A stretch of 64,000 nucleotides of DNA from Lamellibrachia columna (Eukaryota; Annelida; Polychaeta; Sabellida; Siboglinidae): assembly GCA_963662155.1 (NCBI GenBank), contig OY759263.1, forward strand, positions 5,733,890-5,797,889, given 5' to 3'. Under the pieces are notes generated by a model, which was not told the origin of the DNA, searched no databases, and was given only the letters and a program-made list of their open reading frames with translations. The number at the start of each line of letters is the position of its first letter. Within the stretch, counting starts at the first letter, position 1. This document shows, piece by piece, positions 39,235 to 50,722 of the stretch. Both the position numbers and the translations under genes were made by a program.

Positions 39235-41640
39235 TTTATATATGATTCATGTATAACTCTCAATGAGTCTCACATTATACATGGTTCATGTATAACTCTC
39301 GATGAGTCTCACGTTATATTGGTTCATGTATAACTCTCGATGAGTTTCACGTTATATTGGTTCATGTATAACTCTCGATGAGTCTCACGTTATATTGTTT
39401 CATGTATAACTCTCAATGAGTCTCACGTTATATATGGTTCATGTATAACTCTCAATGAGTCTCACGTTATATTGTTTCATGTATAACTCTCAATGAGTCT
39501 CACGTTATATATGGTTCATGTATAACTCTCAATGAGTCTCACGTTATATATGGTTCATGTATAACTCTCAATGAGTCTCACGTTATATTGGTTCATGTAT
39601 AAATCTCGATGAGTTTCACGTTATATATGGTTCATGTATAACTCTCAATGAGTCTCACGTTATATTGGTTCATGTATAACTCTCAATGAGTCTCACGTTA
39701 TATATGGTTCATGTATAACTCTCAATAATTCTCAAGTTATATATGGTTCATGTATAACTCTCAATGAGTCTCACGTTATATATGGTTCGTGTATAACACT
39801 CAATGAGTCTCACGTTATATATGGTTCGTGTATAACTCTCAATGAGTCTCACGTTATATATGGTTCATGTATGACTCTCAATGAGTCTCACGTTATATAT
39901 GGTTCATGTATGACTCTCAATGAGTCTCACGTTATATATGGGTCATGTATAACTCTCAATGAGTCTCACGTTATATATGGTTCATGTATAACTCTCAATG
40001 AGTCTCACGTTATATATATGGTTCATGTATAACTCTCAATGAGTCTCACGTTATATATGGTTCATGTATAACTCTCAATGAGTCTCACGTTATATATGGT
40101 TCATGTATAACTCTCAATGAGTCTCACGTTATATTGGTTCATGTATAACTCTCAATGAGTTTCACGTTATATATGGTTCATGTATAACTCTCAATGAGTC
40201 TCACGTTATATTGGTTCATGTATAACTCTCAATGAGTCTCACGTTATATATGGTTCATGTATAACTCTCAATGAGTCTCAAGTTATATATGGTTCATGTA
40301 TAACTCTCAATGAGTCTCACGTTATATATGGTTCGTGTATAACTCTCAATGAGTCTCACGTTATATATGGTTCGTGTATAACTCTCAATGAGTCTCACAT
40401 TATATATGGTTCATGTATGACTCTCAATGAGTCTCACGTTATATATTGGTTCATGTATAACTCTCAATGAGTCTCACGTTATATATGGTTCATGTATGAC
40501 TCTCAATGAGTCTCACGTTATATATGGTTCGTGTATAACTCTCAATGAGTCTCACGTTATATTGGTTCATGTATAACTCTCAATGAGTCTCACGTTATAT
40601 ATGGTTCATGTATAACTCTCAATGAGTCTCACGTTATATATGGTTCGTGTATAACTCTCACGTTATATATGGTTCATGTATAACTCTCAATGAGTCTCAC
40701 GTTATATATGGTTCATGTATAACTCTCAATGAGTCTCACGTTATATTGGTTCATGTATGACTCTCAATGAGTCTCACGTTATATATGGTTCATGTATAAC
40801 TCTCAATGAGTCTCACGTTATATATGGTTCATGTATGACTCTCAATGAGTCTCACGTTATATATTGGTTCATGTATAACTCTCAATGAGTCTCACGTTAT
40901 ATATGGTTCATGTATGACTCTCAATGAGTCTCACGTTATATATGGTTCGTGTATAACTCTCAATGAGTCTCACGTTATATTGGTTCATGTATAACTCTCA
41001 ATGAGTCTCACGTTATATATGGTTCATGTATAACTCTCAATGAGTCTCAAGTTATATATGGTTCATGTATAACTCTCAATGAGTCTCACGTTATATATGG
41101 TTCGTGTATAACTCTCAATGAGTCTCACGTTATATATGGTTCATGTATGACTCTCAATGAGTCTCACGTTATATATTGGTTCATGTATAACTCTCAATGA
41201 GTCTCACGTTATATATGGTTCATGTATGACTCTCAATGAGTCTCACGTTATATATGGTTCATGTATGACTCTCAATGAGTCTCATGTTATATATGGTTCA
41301 TGTATAACTCTCAATGAGTCTCACGTTATATATGGTTCATGTATAACTCTCAATGAGTCTCACATTATATATGGTTCATGTATAACTCTCAATGAGTCTC
41401 ACGTTATATATGGTTCATGTATAACTCTCAATGAGTCTCACGTTATATATGGTTCATGTATAACTCTCAATGAGTCTCACGTTATATATGGTTCATGTAT
41501 AACTCTCAATGAGTTTCACGTTATATATGGTTCATGCATAACTCTCAATGTATATGGTTATATATGGTTCATGTATAACTCTCAATGAGTTTCACGTTAT
41601 ATATGGTTCATGCATAACGCTCAACGAGTCTCACGTTATA
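39235..41640. repeat. 37-39-bp minisatellite, about 62 copies, 2.4 kb
   Basis: The unit is CTCTCAATGAGTCTCACGTT then ATATATGGTTCATGTATAA. Length variants involve TATATTGG, TATATATGG and TATATATTGG. A block at about 40410-40600 recurs about 418 bp farther on, so there is higher-order duplication. The array is AT-rich and includes many TATATA words. Confidence 0.97.
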
Positions 41641-41818
41641 TCCGTGATGCTATTGGCCAACGGATTCTCAACAATTGAGTTTGAGTTGTGTGGCAACAGC
41701 TGCATAGTCGTGACTGGGCATTGTGTTGGCGACCCAGGGCCGCGCACACTGGCAATACTTGGGTTCCCATTTCAACTGGAATTGGATGAGACTCCAGGTC
41801 GCTGACTCAATTTGAGTC

Positions 41819-42454
41819 TTAACCATTTCAGTACTACAGCCCTGATATGCTGTGACCACTGAATACTGCATTCCCAGTGAATATGCCAGAAAATCGACTG
41901 CATCACTTCAAGTCAAGATTTCAGCAACAAAAATGCATTTTATGAATATTATATATATTCTGAAAGTACGATAATCAGTGAGTAAAATAAGTCATACCAT
42001 TTTACATTTCGTCATCATGGTAACAAGCAATCCAAGATGGAGAACCATGATTTCAAATTTTTTGCAGTTGTTGAACACAATTGTATACCTATGTACAGTT
42101 CGCCAACATCATCGTTGTTTCCATCGTCAACATCCGACAAAGATTCGTTGCTAAAACTATCAAATAATCTGTCCAAAACATATGGCGGCCATCGTAGATT
42201 TTGATAATCTATCATTAAAAACCATGAATAACTCCGTAAAATAATATGGAGTGATAATCAACGATTGCCGCTACTAAATAGCTAATTCATTCGCCATAAC
42301 AATCATATATAACAAGTGGCTCCACATAGTTGATACTTATGAGTAAAAGCTATTTAAATGGTGAACGTAGCCAATGCTGAAAATTCGGCCTGTTGTACTG
42401 TAGCGTCACACACTGCGCAGCCGGAAATTTCGCCTGTCGTACTGAAATGGTTAA
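41819..42454. mobile_element. piggyBac-like MITE with TTAA ends
   Basis: Starts TTAACCATTTCAGTACTACA and ends, reverse-complemented, TTAACCATTTCAGTACGACA. TTAA target duplications are at 41819-41822 and 42451-42454. The inverted repeat is about 20 bp with one mismatch. The interior is 628 bp with no transposase. TTAA duplication fits piggyBac or Kolobok; the CC start favours piggyBac. Confidence 0.85.
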
Positions 42455-43320
42455 CAAGTCGGCAACCGGGAGTCATATCCGATTCAAAAATGTCCACAAA
42501 CACTGATGTTTCAACTGTCTGTGACAGTTGTGTTGAGCAAAAACAGCAAACCAGTTGTCAGTGTGCCCTGGGCACAAGAGCCAATGACCTGGCATTCCCA
42601 CATGATCTGCTCTGACCAACTGAAAGCCAGTGTCATATGATATACTAATAAATTATGAGAGATAACATTCACCAAGGCAAGCTGTGGCAGCTGGAAAGAT
42701 GGCCAAAAAGACTTGATGTTGGATGTCATTTGTACATCTGTGCTTTTGTCACATCTGAGAAAATATCTATTGGGATCTGTAAAAATATAATGCTACAGTT
42801 ATATATTTTAATTAATAAAGTCATTATTTAGAAACTGCATTTTGTTGGAAAGTGCATACAATGACAATTCATTGTAAGAATGCACGTCAAACTATTGCTC
42901 TCATTGACAGAGAAGACACTTGTTATATTATTATTAGTTTATCATGGCTTTTATATACCCTATGAATGCTAAATTATAAGTAAACTTTATTTAAAAAAAA
43001 CGCTTAAAAGAATTAAAGTTGACAATGTTACTAATGAAACAGTTGATCATCTTACTGAAATGGGCTTCTTGTTAATAATAACGAGCGGCCCATCAGTAAT
43101 CTGCCCAGAGCTGTGACCTACACCTGGAAATATGCTAGAGGCCATGGAACCTGATCGGTCAGCAGTGGTTGGCAGCAAGACAGAGCTGGCTGGTGAAAGC
43201 AGTTTCCTGGAAGGTCTTGCCAGGTTCCCAGGAAGCAGCAATGAAGACTTACACCTACTGACAGAGACAGTAGGCTCCAAAACCACTAGTCAAATGTACT
43301 ATGACAGACCACCCACATTC
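42455..43320. other. Unique sequence; open stretches not supported as genes
   Basis: A GC-richer part at 43080-43300 is open on both strands (for example MLEAMEPDRSAVVGSKTELA on plus) but resembles no family I know. Confidence 0.35.
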
Positions 43321-43324
43321 TGGG

Positions 43325-43615
43325 TCAACAACCCTCATCAAAGTCCACCTACCCACTCTCCCCATCCCTCCCTTCCCCCTCATTCCTCCCACCCAGTCCC
43401 TCCTTCCTACACCCTCCCTACATCCCACACCTTCCCTTCCCCTCCCTCTACCCCATCCCCTCTTATTCCCCTCTCTCCATCCCACCCCCTCCCCATCCCA
43501 CCCCTCCTTTCACCCTCCCTCCATCCAATCCCTTCCCTCTCCCTCCATCCCATCCCTTCCCTCTCCCTCCATCACGTCCGCTAGTTCCCTTCCCTCTCCC
43601 TCCCTCCTAATCAAT
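43325..43615. repeat. Pyrimidine-rich low-complexity tract
   Basis: CCCTCCATCCCATCCCTTCC-like units, decayed. The opposite strand is G/A-rich. Confidence 0.85.
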
Positions 43616-44940
43616 TACCCAAGCAATCTGGTCAAATAAAATACTTTTAATACCAATGATCTTTAAAATACTTTCACTTGCACAAATACCTCTGATGAAG
43701 TAGACACACAGTGTTTATTATATTATTATTAACCACACGCACCAGCTTTTTCACTGTTTTGTTGATTTTATTTGTGCTATTGGATTTTTTAGGTTTCTGT
43801 TTATGGCATTTATGACAATAACATTCTATTCTATATTAAACCTTCTTCCAAACGGTACTTTTAACAGATCAGCCCTGACACAACTGAATGAGATATTCCA
43901 TTTGTGCATAAGTAAACAAACACAAGATGTCACAGTTTCTTCTCATAAACCAACTCTGTTGCTTAACTGTTCAAGACAACGCCCGTTCACAATCCACTGC
44001 CACAACAGCTGCACTCTGTATGTCACAGGTCCATTCACATACAAGGGGCGGTCTCTAGGAGTCGCTGAGCCAAACATGAAACCAACTTGCCTTCAAGGGT
44101 TTCACAACATGAAATCAAACACTGGCACCATCATGCATATTATGTTAAGTTTCAGAAATGCAAATGCAGGAGATTTATGCATAGAAATGAGGATCTCGGG
44201 GCATTGAATTACTGCGTGTTAATCGAAGTATTTCACATTCTGGCCATTCATGAAAGTAACATGTTTACTACTACATAGTTACAATGGTCTAGGCATAACA
44301 ATTTCTTCTATCCCTGAAATATATTATGGTATAAAAATATATGTTGCATGACATTGATACGCAATAGCAGGGATATAATTTAGCCTAAAATTAGTGGGGG
44401 CAGCCGGACCCCCACTTTCCAGAATCTAGGGGTCCACCATAAAAACTAGGGGCCCAAGTCTGTTTGCACAAAAAAAGCCATAATATAAATTTGATTAACT
44501 TATATATTTCTTTTTGTCATCTCCCGTTTAAAAATGTATATATAAATGGGAAACAGAGAGTATCGGCCATTAAAAATTATATCCTTGATCGACTAACTAA
44601 TCGAACAAAAAACTATTTTGGCCAGTCTCATGGCCATGAACAACCAGGACACACATCAAAATAAATTTTTTCATTTTAAAATTCCCATTGAAAATTAGCC
44701 GTGAAGTTCTGAAATCTTTGCAACAGTATTATAAAATAATAACTATGAAAGCCTAGAAAAATATCAACCACAACACGTCCAAGAATGCAACTGAGAAAAC
44801 GATACCTTTGAGCGAAAAAAGTAATTATCAGATCTTCACAGAACTTCAGAAGCAGTTAAAGGGGAAGGTCGGGTATATTGGACCATGGCCATATATCTCT
44901 CACTATGGTACCGAAGGTAATGTGGCTCCATCTGCCGACT
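43616..44940. other. Unique sequence with an unrecognised 134-codon frame
   Basis: A plus-strand frame at 43803-44207 starts with ATG but has no family resemblance, codon bias or splice context that I can point to. A single hAT-like end (CAGGGATATAATTTAGCC) occurs at 44368. Confidence 0.3.
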
Positions 44941-44970
44941 GGCTTTGAAATAACATTTTCGAGAGTAAAA

Positions 44971-44997
44971 ATGGCGGACTTCGCAGACTTCGAAAAG
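44971..44997 (+). other. Candidate first coding exon (9 codons), unidentified
   Basis: GTAAAAATGGCGGACTTCGC is a very good Kozak context. The reading MADFADFEK ends at GAAAAG|GTGAGC, a good donor. Upstream sequence to 44880 is GC-moderate, as a 5' UTR might be. No downstream exon was found. The same GTGAGCACA follows the open stretch at 25560, so both might be transposon exons. Confidence 0.3.
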
Positions 44998-45039
44998 GTG
45001 AGCACAATTTATATTAGTTTTTTCACCTTCTGATGTAAC

Positions 45040-45048
45040 GTTTGTGTG

Positions 45049-45080
<32 letters not shown>

Positions 45081-45105
45081 TGTGCGTGTGCGTGTGCGTG
45101 TGTGA
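45040..45105. repeat. (GT)n/(GC)n microsatellite
   Basis: GTGTGTGTGTGTGTGTGCGT followed by GCGTGCGTGCGTGTGCGTGT. Alternating purine-pyrimidine sequence of this type can adopt Z-DNA. Confidence 0.97.
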
Positions 45106-45284
45106 ACTGAATGAAGAAGGTTTGAAGAGCAAAGTTTCACTAGCTTTGAAGATATCTACGTATGGGTTTATTAATGTCTGATCCGCTATATTGGACCACT
45201 GGTATTGCAAGCTGCGATAGGGATGGATTAGTGATCCAATGTTAGGTTGAAAAGAAAATTGTTTTGTTTCAATAAAAATGCAGG

Positions 45285-45512
45285 AGATTTGTTTTCTTGA
45301 GCAGGAGAACAGAAGAACTGATAGATTTGTTTTCTTGAGCAGGAGAACAGAAGAACTGATAGATTTGTTTTCTTGAGCAGGAGAACAGAAGAACTGATAG
45401 ATTTGTTTTCTTGAGCAGGAGAACAGAAGAACTGATAGATTTGTTTTCTTGAGCAGGAGAACAGAAGAACTGATAGATTTGTTTTCTTGAGCAGGAGAAC
45501 AGAAGAACTGAT
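45285..45512. repeat. 38-bp minisatellite, 6 near-identical copies
   Basis: The unit is AGATTTGTTTTCTTGAGCAG then GAGAACAGAAGAACTGAT. Almost no divergence, so the expansion is young. Confidence 0.97.
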
Positions 45513-46481
45513 AGATTTCCGACGTCTCTGGGTGACTGGGGAAAGAAAAGAAAAGAAAGAAAAACATCTTTGAAAATCAGCTTCACTGAACCAAGACTAA
45601 TAAAATGAATTCTTGCCACAACATGTACCAGTAATTATCATGGTAGGTAAACAAATAGTTCTGAGAGGCCCCCCAGCTCTCTCAGAATGACTGAACTTCC
45701 AAAACATGATGGTGTGATAGTTTTATGGCTGATGGCATCATGCTGTGTACAGTGAATGACTGAGCAGAAAGAAGGAACTTCCTATAGAGGGAGGCTCTAA
45801 GACATCATCTGTGATGTGTTGGGACAGCAAACTGTTGTAGGAGACAGCCTCAGGCAGGCTCCCAGACTGCAGGTGTCCAGCAGACAAGGCAAGATGTCAC
45901 TCTGTCACTGGCAATCTGTCACCCATATCTGATAGTTTTATATCAACCCTTCACCTTGCCTCACCCAATGAAAAGCATTATGATACTTCCCCCTTCACCA
46001 TAACATAAACCACAACTACATTATCCTGGAAAAACCACAAACAGCACAGGCCTACATAAATAAAACTTGACAAATGGACTTTTCATTAGTCATCCAGTAT
46101 GTGAAGATACATTTTATTTGACCTTTGACTTGCCCTCTAGTTCATACAGCGAACTTGATCCCACCAAACTTTGTATTCCTTGCTACTAATTCAAGTTAGT
46201 TCGCTCATTTTCTGCCATTCTGCCAACAAGTAACGGTCAAATTATATTAAACAAATATTGACTCATTAAAACACAATTGTGCAGTCAAGATGTTAGCAAA
46301 AAATAGCTATAGTTAATACTATGTAGCACGGTTTTATAATAAAACTGTGTGCATTTATTGTCCATATGCAATTAAACTATTAAGTGCTTAAGTGCTTAAG
46401 TGTTTTGTAAAACAATTGCTCCATACAAATAACTAGGCCAAGAAGACAGGAAAACACCAACAACATAAGCCTTTAAAATTA
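45513..46481. other. Unique sequence
   Basis: No gene or mobile element recognised. Confidence 0.4.
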
Positions 46482-46780
46482 CTGATGTGGTTGTACAGTA
46501 CTGATGTGGTTGTACAGCACTGATATGGTTGTACAGTACTGATGTGGTTGTACAGCACTGATGTGGTTGTACAGTACTGATGTGGTTGTACAGCACTGAT
46601 GTGGTTGTACAGTAATGATGTGGTTGTACAGCACTGATGTGGTTGTACAGTACTGATGTGGTTGTACAGCACTGATGTGGTTGTACAGTAATGATGTGGT
46701 TGTACAGTACTGATGTGGTTGTACAGCACTGATGTGGTTGTACAGTAATGATGTGGTTGTACAGTACTGATGTGGTTGTA
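46482..46780. repeat. 19-bp minisatellite, about 16 copies
   Basis: The unit is TACTGATGTGGTTGTACAG. Units alternate CAGTACTG, CAGCACTG and CAGTAATG in a short higher-order pattern. Confidence 0.96.
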
Positions 46781-46789
46781 GGTTTAATT

Positions 46790-48690
46790 AGATAAGCCAG
46801 CCAGATATGAACTCACAACAAAAAAATCCCCATTCATATCCTTAAGACATATGTATGTCTATCTGACTGCTTTTAGCTGATTAACTTATGTTTATGATGG
46901 CCCACAATGTTGCGCCACCAGTGGGGCAAACACACCTTGTGGACAATAGCACCGGTTACAGTAAAATTAATTTTGTATATATCGTATTGTTGAATACTTG
47001 AAGTTAAACACAAGGATTTAGCTCCACACCCATCCACCTTGAGACTGGATGAAATTATTGCATTCTATTGCTGGCAAACAAGAATCCAAATAACTTTGAT
47101 GCACAGGTACTCTTAAATGCTGCTTTGACCAGAGATCCCAAACAGGGGGCAAAAGATACAAAGCAGGGGGCCAAAGACCCCCTGGGGGCCAGAGACCCCC
47201 TGGGGGCCATCATGTAGTTCCTGTCAAACAAAGATTGTGACCAAATTGAGTGTGTGCCGCTCTCCAGATGGCAAGATCAGGACCCCACAATCTATATATT
47301 AATATACTAACTTTGGGGGCAGTATCTCCTCTCAGGCGCCGACGTCCACACGCCTCTTTCTATGTTCATTCGCCTCCTTGCACAAGCGACCTCTGAACTA
47401 CCAACTGACAAACATAAAAATTCACTCATAAATTCATTATCATGTGCAATCATCACTATCCTAGGGACTAGGGACTATCCTATGCGAGTGATAGCGGACT
47501 GATCGTTATTGTGACTGTAGTCAACAAAAGCCACAGATTAGCTCAACACTCAAATCGCCCACTGTGCCCATCTTTTCCGACATGTAGAAAATAACTCAAA
47601 ATAACTACCTTCAAATTACACACATCATGTGTGTCAATGGAGCACCAATGTGTTGTGAAATGTTGAAGAAAATAAAATCGTAGGACAAATTTTGCAGGAA
47701 TCCTAAGACAAGTTATAACGGCAGCCTATTTGAAAATCAAATGTGGTTTCACCACTCTTGCTACATGGATGGGTATAAGTTAGTATAACGTTATGTTAGA
47801 AAGACACGTTATGTCGGAAAAAGCAGAAATTGCAGCCTTGATCTGAGACCGCTTAGGAATGCCTGCTTAGACCACGATCAGCTGAAGCAAGAGCTGGACC
47901 AAGCAGTGTGTGTGTGTGTTGTATGCACATTGCTCATGTCTGCACACTTCCGTTGTTTGCACACAACATTGACAAACCATGACAAGCTTTGTGTTGTTAT
48001 CAGTGCAACAAATGTAAGACGTGTTAATGGAATGACACTCAGGGTGACTGAGCAGCTATGACAGATGACTATTTTTAAAGACGTTACAGACTATGTTGAC
48101 AATAATGTACTTTTCCAAAAACCATTGTTTATTTTGCAATCACAGTTGTGACAAATGCAGACACAAATTTTCAGGAAAACAGTCTACTGGGGGAACCCTC
48201 CATGAAAAACTCATCAAATATGAACAAGTTGAAAAAGCCTTTCACAATGCATAATCTCTTTTGTTATCAGTGCATTTTCAGGCATTTTTTGTTTACCTAT
48301 GCATGCGCAATAGCAGCTTTTTCCTGTGTGAAATTTTTATGTAATTTTTATGGATGGCTTTTCTTATTATACTAATGAAGACCACATGAAGAACTGACCA
48401 TTGAGATGGTCTAATAGCCCTGGGAGCTGACTAATTAGACTTCATATGATGTGCCAGGGCAGGTTAGCAACATGACATCGACACCGCTTGGTCATTATAA
48501 TGTCATGTCAGCACCCACATTGTCTCTTTCTCACATGTCAACAACAGGATGTTAGTAAACAGTGCCCACCAGATTGCCTCCAGTCATCAAAGACATCAGG
48601 TGTATTACACCCACTTGTTCCTGCTTGACACCTGCACTGGTCAACTGAGTTTACCTTGACTGCCCACATGCAATACAATTGTACAAGATG
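46790..48690. other. Unique sequence
   Basis: The only local structure is a palindromic CAAAGACCCCCTGGGGGCCA block with its partial duplicate at 47165-47212. No gene recognised. Confidence 0.4.
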
Positions 48691-48699
48691 GTGGTGGAA

Positions 48700-48737
48700 T
48701 AGCACAAATAATCGGACCAGGCCGATTATTTGTGCTA
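48700..48737. repeat. 16-bp perfect inverted repeat with 6-nt loop
   Basis: TAGCACAAATAATCGG, loop ACCAGG, CCGATTATTTGTGCTA. Outer bases (GGTGGAA and CACCGCC) are partly complementary. No associated gene. Confidence 0.9.
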
Positions 48738-48824
48738 CACCGCCAGTCGTCAAATACGATTATGGGGGATGTACTTCGCAAAGTTGCCATTAAACCTTAA
48801 ATTTTATTAAAGTGCCCGTTTCAC

Positions 48825-49092
48825 TGACACAATAGTGTATGTGACATGTCAATGGTGCAGCCTGCACTCCTGTTTCACTGACACAATAGTGCCCGTGACG
48901 TGTCATTGGTGCAGCCTGCACTGCTGTTTCACTGACACAATAGTGCCTGTGACAAGTCATTGGCGCAGCCTGCACTGCTGTTTCACTGACACAATGGTGC
49001 CTGTGACAAGTCATTGGCGCAGCCTGCACTGCTGTTTCACTGACACAATAGTGCCTGTGACATGTCATTGGTACAGCCTGCACTCCTGTTTC
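48825..49092. repeat. 54-bp minisatellite, 5 copies
   Basis: The unit is CTGTTTCACTGACACAATAG, TGCCTGTGACAAGTCATTGG, CGCAGCCTGCACTG. The period is a multiple of three, so both strands look open. Confidence 0.96.
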
Positions 49093-49227
49093 TGATGAGG
49101 GCTAATTAGTGTCCTGATAGCTATGCATTGTGCGACGTTTCTATGAAACAATAAGGTGATATTAACATCTCAGCAGCAGTTTAGAATGGAGCGTCACGTT
49201 AGTTCCTATTGATCTAGTCTGCTGCCA

Positions 49228-50722
49228 ACAACCCTGGACATTTACATGAGAAGGTCCACTGTAACCTAGCTCCACCACGGACACGCAACCCTGGACATTT
49301 ACATGAGAAGGTCCACTGTAACCTAGCTCCACCATGGACACGCAACCCTGGACATTTACATGAGAAGGTCCACTGTAACCTAGCTCCACCACGGACACGC
49401 AACCCTGGACATTTACATGAGAAGGTCCACTGTAACCTAGCTCCACCACGGACACGCAACCCTGGACATTTACACGAGAAGGTCCACTGTAACCTAGCTC
49501 CACCACGGACACGCAACCCTGGACATTTACACGAGAAGGTCCACTGTAACCTAGCTCCACCACGGACACGCAACCCTGGACATTTACACGAGAAGGTCCA
49601 CTGTAACCTAGCTCCACCACGGACACGCAACCCTGGACATTTACACGAGAAGGTCCACTGTAACCTAGCTCCACCACGGACACGCAACCCTGGACATTTA
49701 CATGAGAAGGTCCACTGTAACCTAGCTCCACCACGGACACGCAACCCTGGACATTTACATGAGAAGGTCCACTGTAACCTAGCTCCACCACGGACACGCA
49801 ACCCTGGACATTTACATGAGAAGGTCCACTGTAACCTAGCTCCACCACGGACACGCAACCCTGGACATTTACATGAGAAGGTCCACTGTAACCTAGCTCC
49901 ACCACGGACACACAACCCTGGACATTTACACGAGAAGGTCCACTGTAACCTAGCTCCACCACGGACATGCAACCCTGGACATTTACACGAGAAGGTCCAC
50001 TGTAACCTAGCTCCACCACGGACACGCAACCCTGGACATTTACATGAGAAGGTCCACTGTAACCTAGCTCCACCACGGACACGCAACCCTGGACATTTAC
50101 ATGAGAAGGTCCACTGTAACCTAGCTCCACCACGGACACACAACCCTGGACATTTACATGAGAAGGTCCACTGTAACCTAGCTCCACCACAGACATGCAA
50201 CCCTGGACATTTACATGAGAAGGTCCACTGTAACCTAGCTCCACCACGGACACGCAACCCTGGACATTTACATGAGAAGGTCCACTGTAACCTAGCTCCA
50301 CCACGGACACACAACCCTGGACATTTACATGAGACGGTCCACTGCAACCTAGCTCCACCATGGACACGCAACCCTGGACATTTACATGAGCAGGTCCACT
50401 GTAACCTAGCTCCACCACGGACACGCAACCCCTGGACATTTACATGAGAAGGTCCACTGTAACCTAGCTCCACCACGGACACACAACCCTGGACATTTAC
50501 ATGAGAAGGTCCACTGTAACCTAGCTCCACCACGGACACGCAACCCCTGGACATTTACATGAGAAGGTCCACTGTAACCTAGCTCCACCACGGACACACA
50601 ACCCTGGACATTTACATGAGAAGGTCCACTGTAACTTAGTTCCACCATGGACACACAACCCTGGACATTTACATGAGAAGGTCCACTGCAACCTAGCTCC
50701 AACACGGACACACAACCCTCTA
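49228..50722. repeat. 57-bp minisatellite, about 26 copies
   Basis: The unit is CAACCCTGGACATTTACATG, AGAAGGTCCACTGTAACCTA, GCTCCACCACGGACACG. Variants: ACACGAG for ACATGAG, ACACAC for ACACGC. The minus strand has two simultaneously open frames of more than 400 codons (19-residue repeats such as CVSVVELGYSGPSHVNVQG). Two single-base insertions (CCCTGG to CCCCTGG) swap the frames near 50430 and 50545. This argues against selection on any one frame. Confidence 0.96.

Noticed and set aside
43132..43584. 150-codon frame on plus, also open on minus
   Set aside because: The second half is pyrimidine-rich low-complexity sequence; the first half has no match that I can name.
43803..44207. 134-codon plus-strand frame with ATG
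   Set aside because: No recognisable domain, no splice context, composition like flanking DNA. Kept only as a note in the spacer entry.
44368..44480. hAT-like left end CAGGGATATAATTTAGCC
   Set aside because: No matching right end or target duplication found nearby.
47165..47212. Palindromic GACCCCCTGGGGGCC blocks as a regulatory site
   Set aside because: Short, locally duplicated and without gene context; most simply a local duplication.
49162..50554. Two minus-strand frames above 400 codons
   Set aside because: 57-bp unit artefact; single-base insertions move the reading between frames.
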